The translations under genes and the position numbers were made by a program. From Paractinoplanes lichenicola (GTDB lineage Bacteria > Actinomycetota > Actinomycetes > Mycobacteriales > Micromonosporaceae): DNA of 64,000 bases. Positions 17,344 to 25,702 of the stretch are shown piece after piece (positions within the stretch are counted from its first letter, which is position 1; every line of letters begins with the position of its first letter). The stretch covers positions 1 to 64,000 of the forward strand of contig NZ_JAENHO010000007.1 of NCBI RefSeq assembly GCF_016785085.1, in the 5' to 3' direction. Below the pieces are notes generated by a model. It had not been told where the DNA came from, did not search any database, and saw only the letters and a list, made by a program, of their open reading frames with translations.

Positions 17344-17508
17344 GATGTGGTGCCTTCCTGGAGTGGTTTTCCGTTGCCGAGAACGATCCGGGGAAGGCTC
17401 CGCACCCGGCGTCCGTCCGCGGAGCCGTTCCGGGTAGCTCCGTGGTAGGGGGTCGGATGGCTCGCGGGCGGGACGCCAATCGCAAGATCAAGTAGGTACG
17501 GTCGCAAG

Positions 17509-18705
17509 GTGGACGTGACGCGGGCGGAACCCGTACGGCGGATGTGGGTGCTCGTCGTGGGCGCCGCCGCCGGTTTCCTGCTGGTCGTCACCTCGCTGCT
17601 GATGACGTCGATCTACGACGTGCCGCTGCTGGTCTCGTACGCCGCGGCCACCGCCCAATGCGTGGCCCTGCCGCTCGCCTTGCGACAGACCTGGCTCGCC
17701 CTCGCGCTGCAGCTGGCCGGCGTCGCCCTGTTCGCCTGGGTGCAACCACCCTCCGACGGGCTGTGGCCGCTGCCGTTGCCGGTGATGCTGCTGCTGGTCG
17801 CGCACATCGGCCTGATCGGGGCGACCCGGCCCTGGCGCGACGCCGTGGTGGCCTGGTGGGTCAGCGCGCTGGGCGCCATCGCGCTCACGCTGGCCGACCC
17901 CCGCGGCCGCGAGCTCGAGGACGGCGACGTTTCCCTGACCCTGTACGCCACCACGTCCGTGCTGGTGCTGTTCGGCATGATCGCGTGGAGCCAGCGGGAG
18001 GCCGCGCGGCGCCAGCTGGCCGAGGCCCAGCGGGACGTCGAGCTCGAGCAGGCGCAGCGGGCCCTGGTCGAGGAGCGCAACCGGATCGCCCGCGAGCTGC
18101 ACGACGTGGTGGCTCACAGCATGTCGGTCATCCACATGCAGGCCACCTCGGCGGCGTACCGGATCAAGAACCTGCACCCGGAGGCGCGCGAGGAGTTCGG
18201 CCGCATCGCCGGCGGCACCCGGGGCGCGCTGCGCGAGATGCGGCAGCTGCTGGCCCTGCTGCGCGACGAGGACGCCGAACGCGAGCTGCGCCCGATGCCC
18301 GACCTGGAACACCTCGAGGAGCTGGCCGGTTCGGCCCGGCACGGCGGCATCTCGGTCGAGCTGCACGTGGCGGACGACCTGAAAGCGGCCGACCTGCCCG
18401 ATACGGTGGGGCTGGCCGCGTACCGGATCGTGCAGGAATCGCTGAGCAACGTCGTGCGGCACGCCCCAGGAGCGTCGGCCCGCGTGCTGGTGACGGCCGA
18501 CGAGGGCACACTCAAGGTCGTCGTCGAGAACGACCGGCCCACCCAGCCGCCGCGGCCGATCGAGGACGGCCACGGCGCGAGCCACGGCCTGGTCGGCATG
18601 CGGGAAAGGGCCCGGCTGGCCGGCGGTTCGGTGACCACCGGCCCACGTCCCGAGGGCGGCTACCGAGTCGTCGCGGAGTTTCCGATGGAGGAAGGCACTT
18701 CATGA
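17509..18705 (+). CDS. NarL-type sensor histidine kinase
   Basis: A 398-aa membrane sensor with five or six N-terminal helices (residues about 12-160), then a dimerisation segment (ERNRIARELHDVVAHSMSVI; phospho-His about 199) of the HisKA_3 family. The HATPase domain includes RIVQESLSNVVRHAP and GLVGMRERARLAGG. No extracytoplasmic sensory loop is evident, so the signal may be membrane-borne. GTG 17509 follows GTCGCAAG, a weak ribosome site, and GTG 17515 is an alternative. Its stop overlaps the response-regulator start as ATGA, a tight two-gene operon. Confidence 0.93.
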   Translation: MDVTRAEPVRRMWVLVVGAAAGFLLVVTSLLMTSIYDVPLLVSYAAATAQCVALPLALRQTWLALALQLAGVALFAWVQPPSDGLWPLPLPVMLLLVAHIGLIGATRPWRDAVVAWWVSALGAIALTLADPRGRELEDGDVSLTLYATTSVLVLFGMIAWSQREAARRQLAEAQRDVELEQAQRALVEERNRIARELHDVVAHSMSVIHMQATSAAYRIKNLHPEAREEFGRIAGGTRGALREMRQLLALLRDEDAERELRPMPDLEHLEELAGSARHGGISVELHVADDLKAADLPDTVGLAAYRIVQESLSNVVRHAPGASARVLVTADEGTLKVVVENDRPTQPPRPIEDGHGASHGLVGMRERARLAGGSVTTGPRPEGGYRVVAEFPMEEGTS

Positions 18706-19358
18706 TCCGGGTTCTCGTCGTCGACGACCAGCCGATGATCCGCGCGGGGATCCACGCGATCCTCGACTCGCAGCCCGACCTGTCGGTGGTCGGCGAGGCC
18801 GAGAACGGGCGGGTGGCGATCGAGCGCACCCGCAGCCTGCGGCCCGACGTGGTGCTGATGGACGTGCGCATGCCCGAGCTGGACGGGCTGGCCGCCACCC
18901 GCGAGATCCTCGGCGCGGGCGGGGACACCCCGCGGGTGCTGATGCTGACCACGTTCGACATCGACGACTACGTCTACGAGGCGCTGCGGGCCGGCGCCAG
19001 CGGGTTCCTGCTCAAGGACAGCGATCCCGAGGAGCTGATGCGGGCCGTGCGGGTCGTGGCGGGCAGCGAGGCCCTGCTGTCCCCGCGGATCACCCGCCGG
19101 CTGATCGAGAACTTCGTCGAGACCCAGCCCACGGCCCCCACGACGGCGCTCAACGCGCTGACCGACCGGGAACGCGAGGTGCTGCGGCACGTGGCGATGG
19201 GCATGTCCAACGCCGAGATCGCCAAGGAGCTGTTCATCGCCGAGCAGACCATCAAGACCCACGTGAGCCGCATCCTGCACAAGCTCAAGCTGCGCGACCG
19301 CGTGCACGCTGTGGTCTTCGGCTACGAGAACGGGCTGGTCAGCCCGGGCCGCCGCTGA
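18702..19358 (+). CDS. NarL/LuxR response regulator
   Basis: A 218-aa cytoplasmic regulator. The receiver domain has the acidic pair in VLVVDDQPMIRAG, the phospho-acceptor Asp54 in VVLMDVRMPELDG, Thr in MLTTFD and Lys in FLLKDSDPEEL. The LuxR helix-turn-helix is LTDREREVLRHVAMGMSNAE onward (residues about 150-205). It is the partner of the overlapping kinase gene. Target genes are not evident from local sequence. The final 11 codons including TGA are imperfectly duplicated just downstream. Confidence 0.95.
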   Translation: MIRVLVVDDQPMIRAGIHAILDSQPDLSVVGEAENGRVAIERTRSLRPDVVLMDVRMPELDGLAATREILGAGGDTPRVLMLTTFDIDDYVYEALRAGASGFLLKDSDPEELMRAVRVVAGSEALLSPRITRRLIENFVETQPTAPTTALNALTDREREVLRHVAMGMSNAEIAKELFIAEQTIKTHVSRILHKLKLRDRVHAVVFGYENGLVSPGRR

Positions 19359-19396
19359 GGGGCGAGAACGCTGTGGTCAGCCCAGACCGCCGTTGA
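19326..19396. repeat. Duplicated gene end of the response regulator
   Basis: Copy 1 (19326-19358) holds the last 11 codons and TGA. Copy 2 (19364-19396) matches it at 27 of 33 positions and ends in TTGA at the same place. Copy 2 also supplies the final residues and stop (TCA on the plus strand, 19377-19379) of the convergent minus-strand gene. Confidence 0.85.
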
Positions 19397-19925
19397 CCGG
19401 TTCGGCCACGCAGTGGGCGTCGGCCCGGTCGACCACCATGTCCTCGGGCGACGGATAGCGCCGATGCAGGGCCGCCAAGGCGTGCTCGTACGCCAGCGGG
19501 CTGTACGGCGTGTCCCGCATGCGCGTGACCGAGGCACGCACGGCCGCGGCGAACTCCTCCGGCCAGCGCACCCGGTGCAGCGCCTTGACGACGTTGGTGT
19601 CCCGGTCGACCAGCACGATCTGCACCACTGCGTCGTCGTCGACGCTGGGCAGGCCCTCGTCCGGCTCGAACAGATGCGGGGTGTAGGTCGCCTCGGACCA
19701 CGAGAGCACCGGGCCCAGCCGATAGAGCAGCACGCCCGCGTGCTCGCTGTCGACCCACGCGAACTGGGTCGGCGCGGCCGCGACGGCCTGCACCTCCAGC
19801 TCGTGCGGGTGGCTCAGGAAGAGCATCAGCTGCACGGGCTCACCGGCGAACATCGTCAGCGCCGCCCCCTCGGGCCACGCGACATCCGGATCGAGCTGGC
19901 TACCCACCTCGACGATCAAGTGCAC
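19377..19925 (-). CDS. Protein of unknown function, 182 aa
   Basis: I do not recognise this family. The protein is soluble and acidic, starting MHLIVEVGSQLDPDVAWPEG, with alternating strand-like segments (LTMFAGEPVQLMLFLSHPHE, VVQIVLVDRDTNVVKALHRV). A helical C-terminus contains a YSPLAYEHALAALHRRYPS segment. No catalytic motif, signal peptide or membrane helix is visible. Coding character is strong throughout. GTG 19925 is the first start, and nothing in the sequence decides between it and later ones. It converges on the response regulator and its last codons lie in the duplicated gene end. Confidence 0.75.
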   Translation of the reverse strand: MHLIVEVGSQLDPDVAWPEGAALTMFAGEPVQLMLFLSHPHELEVQAVAAAPTQFAWVDSEHAGVLLYRLGPVLSWSEATYTPHLFEPDEGLPSVDDDAVVQIVLVDRDTNVVKALHRVRWPEEFAAAVRASVTRMRDTPYSPLAYEHALAALHRRYPSPEDMVVDRADAHCVAEPVNGGLG

Positions 19926-19964
19926 GAGGTCAGACTATCGGCGAACCGGGCATTCGGGGCGCGG

Positions 19965-20612
19965 ATGGCCGGGGCGCCGATCTTTAAGTTTTCCTCGGAA
20001 AGGGTGCGACGGGGAGCGAGGGGGCGCAGAGTCGCGTGCGGCGTTCCCACCGGCGCGCTGTTCGTCGATGTGAAGGACCGCACGGCCCCGACGACCACAG
20101 CGCCCACGACAGCCCTCACTACAGTGGCTCCCACGACGGTTCCACCGCCGACCACCCCGCCCACGACGCCGCCGACCACCCCGCCCGCCGGAGACTCCGT
20201 GATCGATCAGGCGCTGGCCCACATCAACGCCGCCCGCGGCGCGAACAACCTGACCCCGTACGTGCTCGACGCGAACCTGACCCGGGCGGCCGAGGCGCAC
20301 ACCGCGCTGATGGCCGGCGGCTGTGGCCTCTCGCACCAGTGCCCGGGCGAGCAGGGGCTGGGCGAGCGCTTCACCGCGGCCGGCGTCCGGTGGAACGCGG
20401 CGGGCGAGAACGTCGGGCAGGGCAACGCCTCGAACAGCGCGGCCTCGATCCTGGCCGCCGCGAACGGGCTGACCGACCTCATGCTGGCCGAGACGCCGCC
20501 CGGCGACGGCCACCGCAAGAACCTGCTCAACCCCGGCTTCACCCGGATCGGCCTGGCCGTTACCCGCGGCGGCGACGGCCGGGTCTGGCTGACTCAGGAC
20601 TTCGCGAACTAA
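19965..20612 (+). CDS. CAP (SCP/PR-1)-domain protein
   Basis: A 215-aa protein with a Thr/Pro linker (TTTAPTTALTTVAPTTVPPP, about residues 40-70) and a CAP domain from about 75. The domain includes ALAHINAARGANNLTPYVLD, AEAHTALMAGG, AGENVGQGN, MLAETPPGDGHRKNLLNPGF and IGLAVTRGGDGRVWLTQDF. CAP proteins are usually secreted. Here the region before the linker is basic and has no recognisable signal peptide in this frame, so the start (ATG 19965) or the N-terminus may be disturbed. The tail QDFAN plus stop is repeated twice more downstream. Confidence 0.78.
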   Translation: MAGAPIFKFSSERVRRGARGRRVACGVPTGALFVDVKDRTAPTTTAPTTALTTVAPTTVPPPTTPPTTPPTTPPAGDSVIDQALAHINAARGANNLTPYVLDANLTRAAEAHTALMAGGCGLSHQCPGEQGLGERFTAAGVRWNAAGENVGQGNASNSAASILAAANGLTDLMLAETPPGDGHRKNLLNPGFTRIGLAVTRGGDGRVWLTQDFAN

Positions 20613-20660
20613 AGGCTCGGGACTTCGCGAACGAAAGGCTCAGGACTTCGCGAACTGAGG
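20593..20660. repeat. 23-bp tandem repeat spanning two convergent stops
   Basis: Units CTCAGGACTTCGCGAACTAA plus AGG at 20593-20615, then 20616-20638 and 20639-20660, differ by one or two bases. Unit 1 contains the TAA stop of the CAP gene. Unit 3 contains the stop (TCA on plus, 20640-20642) and final codons of the convergent GGDEF-EAL gene. Each unit has the palindrome TTCGCGAA. Confidence 0.93.
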
Positions 20661-22835
20661 CTTCAATGCGGCGATGGGTGCGGGGCGGCCGATGTGGTAG
20701 CCCTGCGCCTGGTCGCAGCCCCATTCGCGCAGCGTGTCCAGGGTCTCGGCGTCCTCCACGCCCTCGGCCACGACCGTGATGCCCAGGTCGTGCGCGAGGT
20801 CGATCGTCGAGCGGACGATCGCGGCCGACCGGGGCGCGGTCAGCATGTCGGCGATGAACGAGCGGTCCAGCTTGAGCTCGGCCGCGGTGTGCAGGCGGCG
20901 CAGGTAGGACAGCGTCGAGTGGTGGGTGCCGTAGTCGTCGATCGAGACGCGGACGCCCATCGAGGTGAGCCGGTCGAGCACCCGGTCGGTGGTGGCCCAG
21001 TCGGTCAGCATCATCGTCTCGGTGATCTCGACGGTGAGCGCCTTGGCCGGCAGGTCGTGCGCGTCGAGCAGGTCGAGGATCTGCTGCGGGAAGCACTCGA
21101 AGCGCAGGTCGGTGGCGGAGGCGTTGACCGCCACGGACACCCGGTTGCCCTCGGCGTGCCACCGGGCGCACTCGCGGATCGCCTGCGACAGCACGTTCTG
21201 GGTGAGCGCCGACATCAGGCCGTTCTGCTCGGCGATCGGCAGGAACACGTCAGGCATGAGCAGCCCCCGCTCGGGGTGCTGCCACCGCACCAGGGCCTCG
21301 AAACCCCTGATGACCCCCGTACGCAGGTCGAGCTTGGGCTGGTAGTGCAGGATCATCGCCGCGGTGGCCACGTCGCGCCTCAGCGCCGTGGTCAGCTCGA
21401 GGCGCAGCCGCGACTCCTGGTCGTCGTTGCGGCGATAGACGACGTGCCCGCCGCCGGCCCGCTTGGCGTTGTACATGGCGATGTCGGCGTGCTGGAACAG
21501 CGAGTCGGCGTCCTCCCCGCCGTCGTGGGCGATGCCGATGCTGACGTCGATGGTGATCTGCACGCCGTCGATCAGGAACGGCTTGAGCAGTTCGGCCCGG
21601 ATCCGGGCGGCCAGCCGGTCGGCCTCGTCGGCGGTGAGCGACTCGCCCGACATGACCAGCACGAACTCGTCGCCGCCGAGCCGGCCGAGCAGGTCGGACT
21701 GCCGGGTCACCTGCTTGAGCCGGCCCGAGGCGAGCTGCAGCAGCTGATCGCCCGCCGGATGCCCGTACGAGTCGTTGACCTCCTTGAACTTGTCGAGGTC
21801 GAGCAGGAGCATGGCGATCGGGCGGGGTCGCGTACGGGAGAGCAGTTGATCGATGTGCTCGTGGACGGCGCGGCGGTTGGCCAGGCCGGTCAGCGGGTCG
21901 CGGCGGGCCTCGCTGTGGCGTTCGCGGCCGATCGACTCGAGCTCGCGCAGCGCCTCGAAGACGCGCCCGACGACGAGCACGAGCGTGGCCCCGGCCAGGG
22001 CCACCGTGAGCGACGACAGGCGGACGCGGGTGGCCACGGTCAGGAGCACCAGTGCGCCGACCGCGAACGAGATCGGCACGGCCATCCGAGCCGGCGAGGC
22101 CCGTACGGCCGTAGGGGTGTCGAGCCGGTGCCAGGCCGAGATGCCGATCAGGGTGAGCCCGGTCAGGTAGAGCAGGTTGGCGGCGCCGCCGGACGAGTAG
22201 AGGCCCTTGGCCGAGAGCACGACGTAGCTGGTGTCGGCGACCACGAACATGGCGACGCCGGCGATCAGCACGGGGTTGCGCCGCGCGGCCGCCTGCCCCG
22301 CGGTCACCTGACACACCAGGGTCCCCAGCAGCAACGAGTCGCCGAGCGGGTAGCACAGGGTCACGAACTGGGCGAGTCCTGACCCGCTCAAGCTGCCGAG
22401 CAGAATGTCGACCACCAGGACCGAGAACAGCGCGGCCCCACCCAGCCCGGCGATCGCCCCGTCCAGCAGGAGCCGCCGCGACGGCCAGCGGCGACCGAAG
22501 AAACCCAGAATCCCGCAGTACGCGAGGGGATAGAAACTCAGCCATCCCGCGTCGGCGAGCGACGGATACGGCAGCACGTCACCTTGCCACTGCTCGCTCC
22601 ACGTGTACGCCGTCGCGGCCGTGTAGAAGCACAGCCCGGCGCCGATCAGCGCCCACACGACCCGGTGCGGGCGCACGAGCACGGCCCGCGCCACCACGAG
22701 CGCAGTCGCGCACAGGTAGACACCGTTCAGCGTCACCGCCTCGGCCCACAGCGGCACGTCGCCCAGCGGTTGCAGGCCCGCGAACAGGACGGTGAGCACG
22801 ACCGCGCCCACGCGGAGGGCGAAGATCACCCGCAT
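20640..22835 (-). CDS. Membrane GGDEF-EAL protein (cyclic di-GMP turnover)
   Basis: A 731-aa protein with about nine N-terminal membrane helices (residues 1-290), a GGDEF domain with an intact GGDEF site (GRLGGDEFVLVMSG, about 391) and a C-terminal EAL domain (GFEALVRW, about 515). The domain order is that of bifunctional cyclic-di-GMP enzymes. The diguanylate cyclase looks competent. In the EAL domain the usual DDFGTGYSSL reads DDYGTHHSTL, while EITE, KLDRSF and the EAL Glu remain, so phosphodiesterase activity is plausible but not certain. The last residues come from the tandem repeat shared with the convergent gene. Confidence 0.93.
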   Translation of the reverse strand: MRVIFALRVGAVVLTVLFAGLQPLGDVPLWAEAVTLNGVYLCATALVVARAVLVRPHRVVWALIGAGLCFYTAATAYTWSEQWQGDVLPYPSLADAGWLSFYPLAYCGILGFFGRRWPSRRLLLDGAIAGLGGAALFSVLVVDILLGSLSGSGLAQFVTLCYPLGDSLLLGTLVCQVTAGQAAARRNPVLIAGVAMFVVADTSYVVLSAKGLYSSGGAANLLYLTGLTLIGISAWHRLDTPTAVRASPARMAVPISFAVGALVLLTVATRVRLSSLTVALAGATLVLVVGRVFEALRELESIGRERHSEARRDPLTGLANRRAVHEHIDQLLSRTRPRPIAMLLLDLDKFKEVNDSYGHPAGDQLLQLASGRLKQVTRQSDLLGRLGGDEFVLVMSGESLTADEADRLAARIRAELLKPFLIDGVQITIDVSIGIAHDGGEDADSLFQHADIAMYNAKRAGGGHVVYRRNDDQESRLRLELTTALRRDVATAAMILHYQPKLDLRTGVIRGFEALVRWQHPERGLLMPDVFLPIAEQNGLMSALTQNVLSQAIRECARWHAEGNRVSVAVNASATDLRFECFPQQILDLLDAHDLPAKALTVEITETMMLTDWATTDRVLDRLTSMGVRVSIDDYGTHHSTLSYLRRLHTAAELKLDRSFIADMLTAPRSAAIVRSTIDLAHDLGITVVAEGVEDAETLDTLREWGCDQAQGYHIGRPAPIAALKPQFAKS

Positions 22836-22866
22836 GCCTGCCCAGTCGGCGCTTTCCCGGGCGGGC

Positions 22867-23592
22867 TTAGCAGAAGCGCGGCAGGTGCTTGATCAACTGG
22901 GCGTGCCACGCGGGCCAGTCGTGGGGCGTGTCCGTTCCCCACATGTCGAGCTCGTGGCGGATGCCCTTGTCGCGCAGCAGCGCGGCCAGGCGCGGCGTCG
23001 AGGCCAGGGCGCCCGTCGTGTCCTCCCATTGACCTTGACCGCAGACGAGCAGGATCGACAGCTGTTCGCGCAGCCAGTCGAGGTGGTCGCCGTGCAGGTG
23101 GGCCACGTAGTCGGTGGGGTTGTTGAAGTAGACGGCGTCGCCCCGCTCGCCCCAGGCGTTCCACGTACCGGGGTCGTAGTTGCCCGAGAAGCACAGCGCC
23201 AGCGGGAACAGGTCGGCGCGGCGGAACGCGAAGTTGAGGGCGTGATAGGCGCCCAGCGAGCACCCGGCCGTCGCGATCTCGGCCGCGTGGCCGCTGTCGG
23301 CCCTGATGTGCGGGACGACCTGGTCGAGGATCCACGACTCGTACGCGGCGTGGTTGCGCGCCCGTTCCTCGAGCGGCAGGTGATGGGCCGACCAGGTGCC
23401 CGCGTCGAACGAGTCGACGCAGTACAGCTTCACCCGGCCGGCCTCGATCAGGCTGTCGACCTCGCCCACCATCCCGTTGTTCGCCCACTCCCAGGCGTCG
23501 CCCTTCTCGGTCGGGAAGACCAGCAGCGGCCTTCCCCAATGCCCGTAGACGGCGACGGTGCCATGGTCAAGGTGAACCGAGTAGTGGCGCAT
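22867..23592 (-). CDS. Putative esterase, alpha/beta fold
   Basis: A 241-aa cytoplasmic esterase-like protein (esterase D/putative esterase superfamily, PF00756 type). It has the early strand GRPLLVFPTEKGDAWEW, the nucleophile elbow AGCSLGAYHALNFA (Ser about 114), an acid near VCGQGQWEDTT and a C-terminal His in TPHDWPAWHAQL. No signal peptide is seen. ATG 23592 is the only good start. It lies between the GGDEF-EAL gene and the cellulase on the same strand with 31-bp gaps, so cotranscription with the cellulase is possible. The substrate is unknown. Confidence 0.85.
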   Translation of the reverse strand: MRHYSVHLDHGTVAVYGHWGRPLLVFPTEKGDAWEWANNGMVGEVDSLIEAGRVKLYCVDSFDAGTWSAHHLPLEERARNHAAYESWILDQVVPHIRADSGHAAEIATAGCSLGAYHALNFAFRRADLFPLALCFSGNYDPGTWNAWGERGDAVYFNNPTDYVAHLHGDHLDWLREQLSILLVCGQGQWEDTTGALASTPRLAALLRDKGIRHELDMWGTDTPHDWPAWHAQLIKHLPRFC

Positions 23593-23623
23593 GAACGATC
23601 AGTCTGCCGTCATCGGCGCCCGC

Positions 23624-24982
23624 TTAGAAGTCGTCGGCGGTACGGATCCGGTCGCGGATCCAGACACCGGCCTCCTTCAGGCGGGCCGTGCCCGAGTAGG
23701 ACCCGGCGTTGCAGGTGCCCTGGGTGAAGACCGCGCCGGAACGCATGTCGTCGGAGTAGTTCCAGTTGACCCAGCTGACCTTGTGCTGCTGCATCAGGTC
23801 GAGGTAGCGCTGGGCCATGGCGAAGTTGTTGCCACCGTCGCCCGAGGCCTGCTGGGTGCCGAACTCGGTGACGAACATGGGCAGCTTGGCGATCGCGTCC
23901 CGGAACGTGTTCAGGTAGTAGTCGTCGTGCGAGGCCGCGTAGAAGTGGAACGTGTACATGATGTTCGTGGCGTTGACCGGGCTGGCCTGGATGCGCGCCA
24001 CGCCCTGACCGTCGCCCGAGGCGCCCAGCGACGACCAGTCCTCGGTGCCGACCAGCACCACGCCGTCCGGGTCCTGCGCCCGGATGACCGGGATGAGCTG
24101 ATCCGCGTACGACTTGATGGCCGACCAGTGCACCTCGCTCGGCTCGTTCGCGATCTCGTACAGGATGTTGGTCTTGTCCTTGTGCCGCGACGCGATCTGC
24201 TGGAAGAACGTCTTGGCCCGGGCCAGGTTGAAGTTGGGGTCGCCCGGCGAGAGCATGTGCCAGTCGACGATCGCGTACAGGCCGCGGGCGGTGGCCTTCT
24301 CGATGAGGTCGTTGACCTTGGCCGTGTAGCCGGCCGGGTCGGTCTCGTAGCCACCCTCCTGGATGTACATCGAGATCCGCAGGACGTCGGCGTTCCACTC
24401 GTTGGCCAAGACGTTGAGCGAGGCGTCGTTGACGCAGTTCGCATACCACTGCAGGCCGTGCGTGCTCATGCCGCGCAGCTGGATGGCCTTGCCCTGCGCG
24501 TTGCACAGTTGCCGGCCGCAGACCTTGAGCTGACCGTTCTTGGCCACCGGGGTGGTCCCGGATGGCGTTGTCGGTGGCGTCACTGTTCCATTACAGGACA
24601 CTCCGTTGAGCAAGCAACCGGTCGGAGCGCCCGAACCGGTGCCGACGAAGCCGAACTTGACCGACTGGCCGGCCGCGATCCGGCCGTTGTACTCGCGGTT
24701 GGTGAACGTGTAACGCTGCCCGCTCGTGGTGAGCAGCGCGTCCCAGTACGAGCCGGCGCTCGTGCCGGACGGCAACGAGAACTCGACTTTCCAGCTGTTC
24801 AGCGCGGTGCTGCCGCCGTTGGTGATCGTGTATTCGCCCTGCCAGCCGGATCCCCAGTCGGAGACCTTGGCGAACGTGGCGGTGGTGGCGGCAGCGCTGG
24901 CCGGGGTGACGGCATAGAGGGCCATGCCCGCGGCGACGACCGCGGTGGCGACGGACAGGAACAGTCTTCTGGAGCGGCGCAT
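23624..24982 (-). CDS. Secreted endoglucanase, CBM2 plus GH5
   Basis: A 452-aa secreted cellulase. The signal peptide covers about residues 1-30. A family 2 cellulose-binding module follows (about 33-130, with conserved Trp in WGSGWQGEYTI, the SWKVEF strand and SYWD). A Thr/Pro linker (PTTPSGTTP) then leads to a GH5 subfamily-2-like catalytic domain. The acid/base is Glu in YEIANEP (about 279) and the nucleophile is Glu in MFVTEFG (about 373). Expected activity is endo-1,4-beta-glucanase on cellulose. GGAGG lies just before ATG 24982. Upstream is an A+T-rich patch (about 25013-25036) that may be promoter. No CebR-like TGGGAGCGCTCCCA box was found. Confidence 0.95.
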   Translation of the reverse strand: MRRSRRLFLSVATAVVAAGMALYAVTPASAAATTATFAKVSDWGSGWQGEYTITNGGSTALNSWKVEFSLPSGTSAGSYWDALLTTSGQRYTFTNREYNGRIAAGQSVKFGFVGTGSGAPTGCLLNGVSCNGTVTPPTTPSGTTPVAKNGQLKVCGRQLCNAQGKAIQLRGMSTHGLQWYANCVNDASLNVLANEWNADVLRISMYIQEGGYETDPAGYTAKVNDLIEKATARGLYAIVDWHMLSPGDPNFNLARAKTFFQQIASRHKDKTNILYEIANEPSEVHWSAIKSYADQLIPVIRAQDPDGVVLVGTEDWSSLGASGDGQGVARIQASPVNATNIMYTFHFYAASHDDYYLNTFRDAIAKLPMFVTEFGTQQASGDGGNNFAMAQRYLDLMQQHKVSWVNWNYSDDMRSGAVFTQGTCNAGSYSGTARLKEAGVWIRDRIRTADDF

Positions 24983-25033
24983 TGACGTCCTCCACTGGGG
25001 ATATCGGGGGAGGACGATTATTAGTTAGTTTTA

Positions 25034-25660
25034 CTATCCGTGTCCAGTCTTGATGACCATCAATGTCGTGGGGATCAGAATCGGCAGGTTGATCAGCAGG
25101 TGAAGCAGCATCGCGGCGGGCAGATTGCGGCGGCAGAGGGCGATGGCAGCGAGCGCCAAGGTGCCGGGAAGTTGGTGCAGCAACCAGGACGGCCCGAAGA
25201 AGACCACGTGGGGGATCGCGAAGACGACCACGCTCAGGGCAGCGCCGATCAATCGTGATCGGAGGGCGGTGCCGAGCCGCTCGGCCAGGAAGCCGCGATA
25301 GATGACCTCCTCGGTCACGGCGGCGGTGACGATCAGGGCGCTGACACCCAGGATGCCGAGGCTGGTGATCGTGTCGATGCCGTCGTTGTCGTCCTGCGGG
25401 GCGAGCAGGCTCATGACCCACGACCAGGTCATGACGATCCCGAACGCGTAGAGGACCCACTCCAGATCCTTTTTCGACGGCCGGCGCAGCAGCAGGGAGC
25501 CGAGGCCTTTCCGCTCGACGCCGAGAACGATTGCCACCAGGGCGAGGGCGGCCAGCCACTTCCACGGGTCGCCGGCCAGCGGTCCGGGCAACGCGTCGAC
25601 CGGCGGCCCGCGAAACGAGATCACGAACGCGCCCAGGACCAGACTCACGTACAGCCGCAT
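25034..25660 (-). CDS. CPBP-family intramembrane metalloprotease
   Basis: A 208-aa membrane protein with several helices and the three CPBP/Abi motifs: TEEVIYRGF (EExxxR, about residue 116), FAIPHVVFF (about 146) and HLLINL near the C-terminus. In eukaryotes the family includes the CAAX prenyl protease Rce1. Bacterial members act in bacteriocin immunity or unknown processing. The ATG at 25660 has no ribosome site, but TACTCT lies seven bases upstream, fitting leaderless transcription from the shared operator. It is divergent from a TetR gene that probably represses it. Confidence 0.9.
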   Translation of the reverse strand: MRLYVSLVLGAFVISFRGPPVDALPGPLAGDPWKWLAALALVAIVLGVERKGLGSLLLRRPSKKDLEWVLYAFGIVMTWSWVMSLLAPQDDNDGIDTITSLGILGVSALIVTAAVTEEVIYRGFLAERLGTALRSRLIGAALSVVVFAIPHVVFFGPSWLLHQLPGTLALAAIALCRRNLPAAMLLHLLINLPILIPTTLMVIKTGHG

Positions 25661-25665
25661 GGCGA

Positions 25666-25697
25666 CTAGAGTACGTACTCTAGAGTGGCTACTCTAG
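25666..25697. promoter_or_regulatory. Overlapping palindromes forming a divergent leaderless promoter-operator
   Basis: CTAGAGTACGTACTCTAG (25666-25683) is a perfect 18-bp palindrome. CTAGAGT-GGCT-ACTCTAG (25680-25697) is a second perfect dyad sharing CTAG with it. On each strand a half-site provides TACTCT exactly seven bases before the ATG (TACTCTAGTGGCCATG on plus, TACTCTAGTCGCCATG on minus). The -10 elements and operator therefore coincide in a 42-bp gap. Confidence 0.8.
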
Positions 25698-25702
25698 TGG
25701 CC

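Noticed and set aside
24983-25033. CebR-type operator upstream of the cellulase
   Set aside because: The 14-bp TGGGAGCGCTCCCA consensus or a close variant is not present.
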